DNA from: Sinohyriopsis cumingii
Taxonomy: Eukaryota > Mollusca > Bivalvia > Unionida > Unionidae
Direction: 5' to 3'
Assembly (NCBI GenBank): GCA_028554795.2
Contig: CM068825.1
Span: 95,228,951 to 95,292,950 of the forward strand
DNA length: 64,000 bases
Shown in pieces: positions 61,289 through 64,000 of this stretch. The position numbers and the translations under genes are program-made. Position 1 is the stretch's first letter, and every line of letters begins with the position of its first letter. The notes under the pieces are model-generated. The model did no database searches. It was not told the origin of the DNA and saw only the letters and a program-made list of their open reading frames with translations.

Positions 61289-62494
61289 AAAGGATAATAA
61301 AAACCTTGCTAAGAATTATACATGTATGGTGCTTATTTCAAACAACATTACATTCTGGTTAAGTTGGCATGGCTCTATCTTGTCTTTCTGTTGAACACCA
61401 GTAAATACTCCAGGTAAAATGATGTTTATTTTAATGAAAATACTATCCAAAGAAAATTATTTCTAGTTTCATCATCTTGACCATTCATTTCTTAAATACA
61501 ATAAATAACTCAATACTCAAAATTTTGCATAAAGGGACTTTCACAAGTCTGATACAAGAGTATCCTTATTATTAGTCTGGACTGAATGTTTTACATTTAA
61601 GGACTATTCTCTTCAACAGTAATAAAGAAAGTTAGTTATTAAACACCAATTTATTGGCCATTTTACTTTTTCCAACACTTTCTATTTTAACAAGAATTAA
61701 TATCTTAATACATAGCCATGATAACTTTACAGTTACAAAATGACGAGCTTTTTTTCAAGCAAAATCCAATTTTAGCTTGGCTTGCAGCAACTGTCTGTAT
61801 TTTTCATGAATAATTTTCAACAAACAAAAATGATGCAAGCATCTCACAGATGGTTAATATTTAATGGTAAATCAACACATGAAAGGCTATATGTTGCCAA
61901 GGCAACTGGATTAAAGTGCCTTGCCAGAGACAGGGCATGCTGGCAACTGACTCACCTTGATCTGGGCATCATTCAAACTAGCTGCAACCTTCTAGTGCAG
62001 CACAATGACCACCCAGAGTTTTCCATTCAAGTTGGAGGGCGAGTTGGCAAAGTAGGAAGGAGGTTTGAGAGACCTCCCCCAACAGAGATACCAGTTTTTT
62101 AAAGTAACCGGGTGTAAAGTAAAAGTAGCCAGGTATATAATCCAGCTTCCTGCTGAGAAGGAAAGCCCTGCCACTGCTAAATTTCAGTGACACACATTAC
62201 AAATACATTATACTTTGATTGATTGACTGACTGTTTAAGTGCACATCAACATATAAAAGGTTATATTGTGCCAAAGATGGCACCTTTCTCTGAGCACCAT
62301 GGCTGACAAATCAGTCTTGTCTGTGAACAGAACCTTTTATCAGATCCACGATTTCATAATGTGGCAGGAGATGACGGTTCATGCCATATTTCTAGCTTAT
62401 AATGAACAACAAAGATCAAGATATGGTGATGCATTAACCTGATGAGATCCGGGTCTTGCAGTTGGGTATGTGTTATATAATGTGGGTAAATACA

Positions 62495-62790
62495 GCATAT
62501 CACATAACTTGACCAATTCCATTTGGAAAATATGGTACTAGAACATGTTATTTGACTATAACTCAATCTGCTAAACATAGTTTATCATGATTTGACTAAT
62601 TCAATTTGGAACATTGGTGTATCATGTTATCTAACTAATTCAATTTGCTAAATATGGTATATCAAATGATTCTGACTAACTCAATTTAGTAAACAGTGTA
62701 GGTATATCATATGATTTAACTAATTCAACTTGGAAAATGTGGTATATCATTTGACTTGACCAACTCAGTTTGGTAACTGAGATAAAAAAA
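62495..62790. repeat. ~42-bp degenerate tandem repeat
   Basis: About seven units of ggtatatcatatgatttgac, taattcaatttggaaaatat, decayed by substitutions. Confidence 0.75.
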
Positions 62791-63415
62791 GAGATCATGT
62801 ATTTGACACATTTTAGCATGAAGGAATGAAAATAAATTTTGAACGTTCTACCTTTCATGAATTATATCAATTCCAAAGAAAAATGTTAAGGACCATATGA
62901 GACTGACCAAGAAAATAAATCAGATTTATGACTTTAAATTTTCAATCATCTCAAAAAGGAAATGAAAAATCTTTAAAGGAATAACTAAAAATACAGGATA
63001 GGTTAGAAAGGAAATGAGAAAATGTTCCAATTCTTGTATGTATGGATTTTTTAAAAGGCAACAGGGAAATGGATGGGCAGCGGAAGTAATATTGTTTTTT
63101 ATTTGTATGATGACATTTGTTAATATTACCACCCTTCACAAGAAAGATTGCAAATACATAGTCAGGCAATTTTCTATTCAACTGATCATTTTATCATGGA
63201 TTTGAATGATACTACTTGTACAATGCACAAAGTGGTACCATTACTGTCTTCTGTGCAACAAAGCATATATGCAATTTCCCTGACTGTTGCATTTAAATTG
63301 TCATGTTAAAGCATGAAAGGAAGGTAATTAACTACATAAACTTAAAGCTATCAACAAGACTGGATTAAATACTTTGTCATTTCAACTCAATTTGTTTTAC
63401 TTAAATTTGGTTCTT

Positions 63416-63880
63416 GGCTAATAAGAACTATGTGTGTGTGTGTGTGTGTGTGTGAATTTGATTTTTAATGCAGCTTTAAAAAAAAATTCAGTCATATCGC
63501 TATGATGTCTGGAGTGTGGCAGTTAACAGTAATGTCTAGCACTGGGGCATCAAGCTGCAGGCATGTAACATCATATCCCACCCAGTAACATTATCCTTAC
63601 ACCAGGCCAACCAGTCCTAACACTAATCTCTTATTCCTGAGTGCCTAGCGAGGGGCAAAAGGTCTACATCCAGAAAATCCAATACCTGATACAGCTCATA
63701 AACATTTAAAGAGCATACAAAGGTAAAGACATTCTTTACATATGTACAAAACAGGCACACACATTATCGTGACTCCAGGTCCACCAGTCCTAACACTAAC
63801 CTCTTAATGCTGAGTGCCTAGCGAAGCAGCTGTTAGTTCTATTTTTAAAAATAAGTCTTTGGTATGGCTAATAAGAACTA
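63416..63880 (-). mobile_element. Chimeric SINE-B with internal duplication
   Basis: Flanked by the 15-bp repeat GGCTAATAAGAACTA (63416-63430, 63866-63880). It starts at the (CA)n end (63431) and runs through the body to gtgcctagcgag (63653). About 100 bp of unrelated sequence follow, then the middle of the body is repeated (63760-63865). The tRNA-like head is absent. Confidence 0.85.
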
Positions 63881-64000
63881 ATAATAATTTAGGACACAAT
63901 TTTTGAGGGGTTTTCTTGCAATGTTATGACGCAGCCATTATGGTACATCCCACAGTATAATGCACCTTCACTTACAACACAGGTCACTGTTATGGCTCAC

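Noticed and set aside
59370-64000. Further 5' kindlin exons
   Set aside because: No minus-strand frame here matches F0 or early F1; the preceding exon must lie beyond the window.

Overview
The window is animal genomic DNA, AT-rich and almost entirely intronic. Six exons on the minus strand, each with clean GT/AG splice sites and compatible phases, encode about 325 residues of a kindlin (fermitin family homologue, integrin co-activator). They cover the second half of the FERM F1 lobe, the first part of F2 and the first part of the PH domain inserted in F2. The gene enters from beyond the right end and leaves past the left end, so the start (F0 and early F1) and the C-terminus (rest of PH and F2, F3) lie outside. 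The introns here are about 8.0, 3.7, 30.4, 7.9 and 7.9 kb. No second host gene was recognised. The abundant tRNA-headed SINEs ending in a 'ggcgttaaaccc(aac)n' type 3' end, and the invertebrate-type retroelements, suggest a lophotrochozoan, most likely a mollusc; this is inference, not proof.

Layout, left to right. 557-681: PH exon. 0.7-8.5 kb: intron with a TTAA-flanked MITE (2 kb), a twin-hairpin MITE, a CTG repeat, a SINE-B fragment and a decayed LINE (4.5-6.7 kb). 8541-8725: exon. 9.0-10.2 kb: a 33-bp minisatellite. 10.8-11.1 kb: a SINE-A with perfect target-site duplication. 12.3-16.1 kb: a minus-strand Ty3/gypsy remnant with integrase upstream of reverse transcriptase (Gmr1-like order), split by a TTAA-flanked piggyBac relic. 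16602-16709: exon. 17-47 kb: a 30-kb intron holding tandem arrays, SINEs, several LTR-like blocks and many hairpin elements. 47060-47162 and 50900-51135: exons. 51-59 kb: intron with a SINE-in-MITE insertion, a zinc-finger transposase relic and a 47-bp satellite. 59149-59369: exon. 59.4-64 kb: intron sequence with SINEs.

The genes do not form a pathway: there is one host gene, and the rest is a record of nested insertions inside its introns. Several insertion events can be ordered from target-site duplications. Examples are a SINE carrying two independent LTR insertions (37.6-40.0 kb), an LTR inserted in the target-site duplication of an older SINE (25.8-27.1 kb), a SINE inserted in a hairpin MITE (52.8-53.3 kb) and a piggyBac element inside a retrotransposon (12.65-13.73 kb). 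The least explained component is a family of about twelve ~200-bp twin-hairpin foldback elements.
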